This document shows, piece by piece, positions 63,234-64,000 of a DNA stretch of 64,000 nt. A model generated the notes under the pieces. That model ran no database searches and had not been told where the DNA came from. It was given only the letters and a program-made list of their open reading frames with translations. The translations under genes and the position numbers were made by a program. Source of the DNA: Calothrix sp. 336/3. GTDB taxonomy: Bacteria; Cyanobacteriota; Cyanobacteriia; Cyanobacteriales; Nostocaceae. The DNA is taken from NCBI RefSeq assembly GCF_000734895.2, contig NZ_CP011382.1:6082491-6146490 (forward strand), read 5' to 3'. Position 1 is the stretch's first letter. Each line of letters opens with the position of its first letter.

Positions 63234-64000
63234 ATGTCTCCAGAAATCCAAGATTCTCTCAACCAATATTTAGAAAAACTTTGCTTAAGTCGCCAATATC
63301 AGGACAGACAGCAGGAGATACTATGTCTAAATCAGCTTGCCGGTATCCATGAAAAGTTATTTGATTTTTCCCAAGCCTTGGCATACTATCAGCAATTGCT
63401 TGATTTGGCACAGCAAATATCTGATAAGGGGTGGCAAGAAATTGCCCTTTATCATCTGGGAAATTGTTATCGCGAATTTAGCCAATTTCATGAATCAATT
63501 GATTATTTTCAACGCTTAGTGACAACTACCCAGGAGACGGGAAATCGAGTCTTACAAATTGCCGGAATTTGGGGATTAGGAACGAATTATCAAAATCTGG
63601 GTGAATATTATCAAGCAATTGAATGCTTCCAAAATCAGCTCGCCATTAGTTGTGAAATCAACGAGCGGAGCTGGCAGAAAAGTGCTTTAGGTTCCCTAGG
63701 AAATGTCTATCAGTTTTTAGGAGACTATCAGCAAGCTTTAGGATATGAGCAAAAAGCTTTAGAAATTGCTCAAGAAATGATGGATATGAAATCTGAGGGC
63801 GATTCTCTCGCAAACCTCGGTAGTATTTATTTGCAATTAGAACAGTGGATGGTGGCAGAGGAATTATGTCATCAATCCTTAGCGATCGCCCAAAAAATCG
63901 GCAGCAAAAACCTGCTCATGGTGAGTTTAAGCTGTTTAGGTAGGGCATATAAAGGGCTGAAACAGTATCAGCAAGCTAAGGAGTATTTAACATCCGCTCT
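63234..64000 (+). CDS. Tetratricopeptide-repeat protein (3' end cut by window)
   Basis: An open frame running past the window edge. About 40-residue repeats are visible: SQALAYYQQLLDLAQQISDK, EIALYHLGNCYREFSQFHES, IAGIWGLGTNYQNLGEYYQA, SALGSLGNVYQFLGDYQQAL and SLANLGSIYLQLEQWMVAEE. These match the TPR/Kinesin-light-chain-like pattern common in cyanobacteria, often linked to a C-terminal CHAT domain. Whether one follows cannot be seen. I start at ATG 63234; ATG 63192 in the same frame is the alternative. Confidence 0.88.
   Translation, partial: MSPEIQDSLNQYLEKLCLSRQYQDRQQEILCLNQLAGIHEKLFDFSQALAYYQQLLDLAQQISDKGWQEIALYHLGNCYREFSQFHESIDYFQRLVTTTQETGNRVLQIAGIWGLGTNYQNLGEYYQAIECFQNQLAISCEINERSWQKSALGSLGNVYQFLGDYQQALGYEQKALEIAQEMMDMKSEGDSLANLGSIYLQLEQWMVAEELCHQSLAIAQKIGSKNLLMVSLSCLGRAYKGLKQYQQAKEYLTSA

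Noticed and set aside
1..64000. tRNA, rRNA or CRISPR array
   Set aside because: No TPsiC-arm, rRNA or regularly spaced direct repeat pattern was seen on either strand, by eye only.

Overview
This is cyanobacterial chromosomal DNA. The window carries psbD-psbC, petM, petH with its phycobilisome-binding domain, apcF, prk, cp12 and ycf39. It is rich in the HIP1 octamer GCGATCGC. XisH/XisI-type genes, an NtcA-type glnA promoter and many small Nostocales-like conserved proteins point to a filamentous, probably heterocystous cyanobacterium. The species cannot be fixed from the sequence alone. No rRNA, tRNA or CRISPR array was seen.

Layout. 0-6.3 kb: a cobalamin cluster. cobG-cobH-cobI run leftward behind a B12 riboswitch and cobL runs rightward; between them lies a small accessory island (Uma2 nuclease, xisH with an internal stop, xisI, a Uma2 remnant). 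6.3-16.8 kb: housekeeping genes (pdxA, petM, ycf39, NAD kinase, an nblR-type response regulator, DUF192 lipoprotein, DUF2949, trpC, lpdA). 17.1-19.6 kb: the overlapping psbD-psbC operon, read leftward. 20-25.5 kb: GNAT acetyltransferase, dynamin/Era-like GTPase, a small MITE-like element, a PEP-CTERM surface protein, cp12 and tlyA. 25.6-29.6 kb: apcF, glnA with an NtcA box, and a methyltransferase. 30.3-35.6 kb: an accessory stretch with an FAD oxidoreductase, a STAS-like/PIN gene pair, a 1.4-kb gene-poor gap and a LabA-like NYN protein. 35.7-42.2 kb: hom, petH, prk and metK.

42.2-50 kb: a BMP-type ABC importer (binding lipoprotein, double ATPase, one permease) whose permease gene is separated from the other two by an IS630-family element and a membrane-anchored retropepsin-like protease gene. 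A TauE/SafE permease and a formamidase-type hydrolase follow. 50-56.4 kb: DUF5684 membrane protein, lumenal-type PrxQ, SipA, an ABC1/UbiB kinase and an M3 oligopeptidase. 56.5-64 kb: a DUF928 protein, a two-gene CHAT-protease system, an orphan addiction-module antitoxin, a PBP4-type carboxypeptidase, a GNAT acetyltransferase and the start of a TPR protein.

The best candidate for an undescribed system is 57,589-59,415. It encodes a CHAT (caspase-like) protease with a C-terminal helical adaptor domain. The next gene encodes a membrane protein with a homologous N-terminal adaptor domain, one transmembrane helix and a LecA/PA-IL-like C-terminal domain. Together these look like a sensor/receptor and protease pair joined by homotypic adaptor domains. 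Second candidate: a translationally coupled STAS-like (DUF4325-type) and PIN-nuclease pair at 32.6-33.5 kb.
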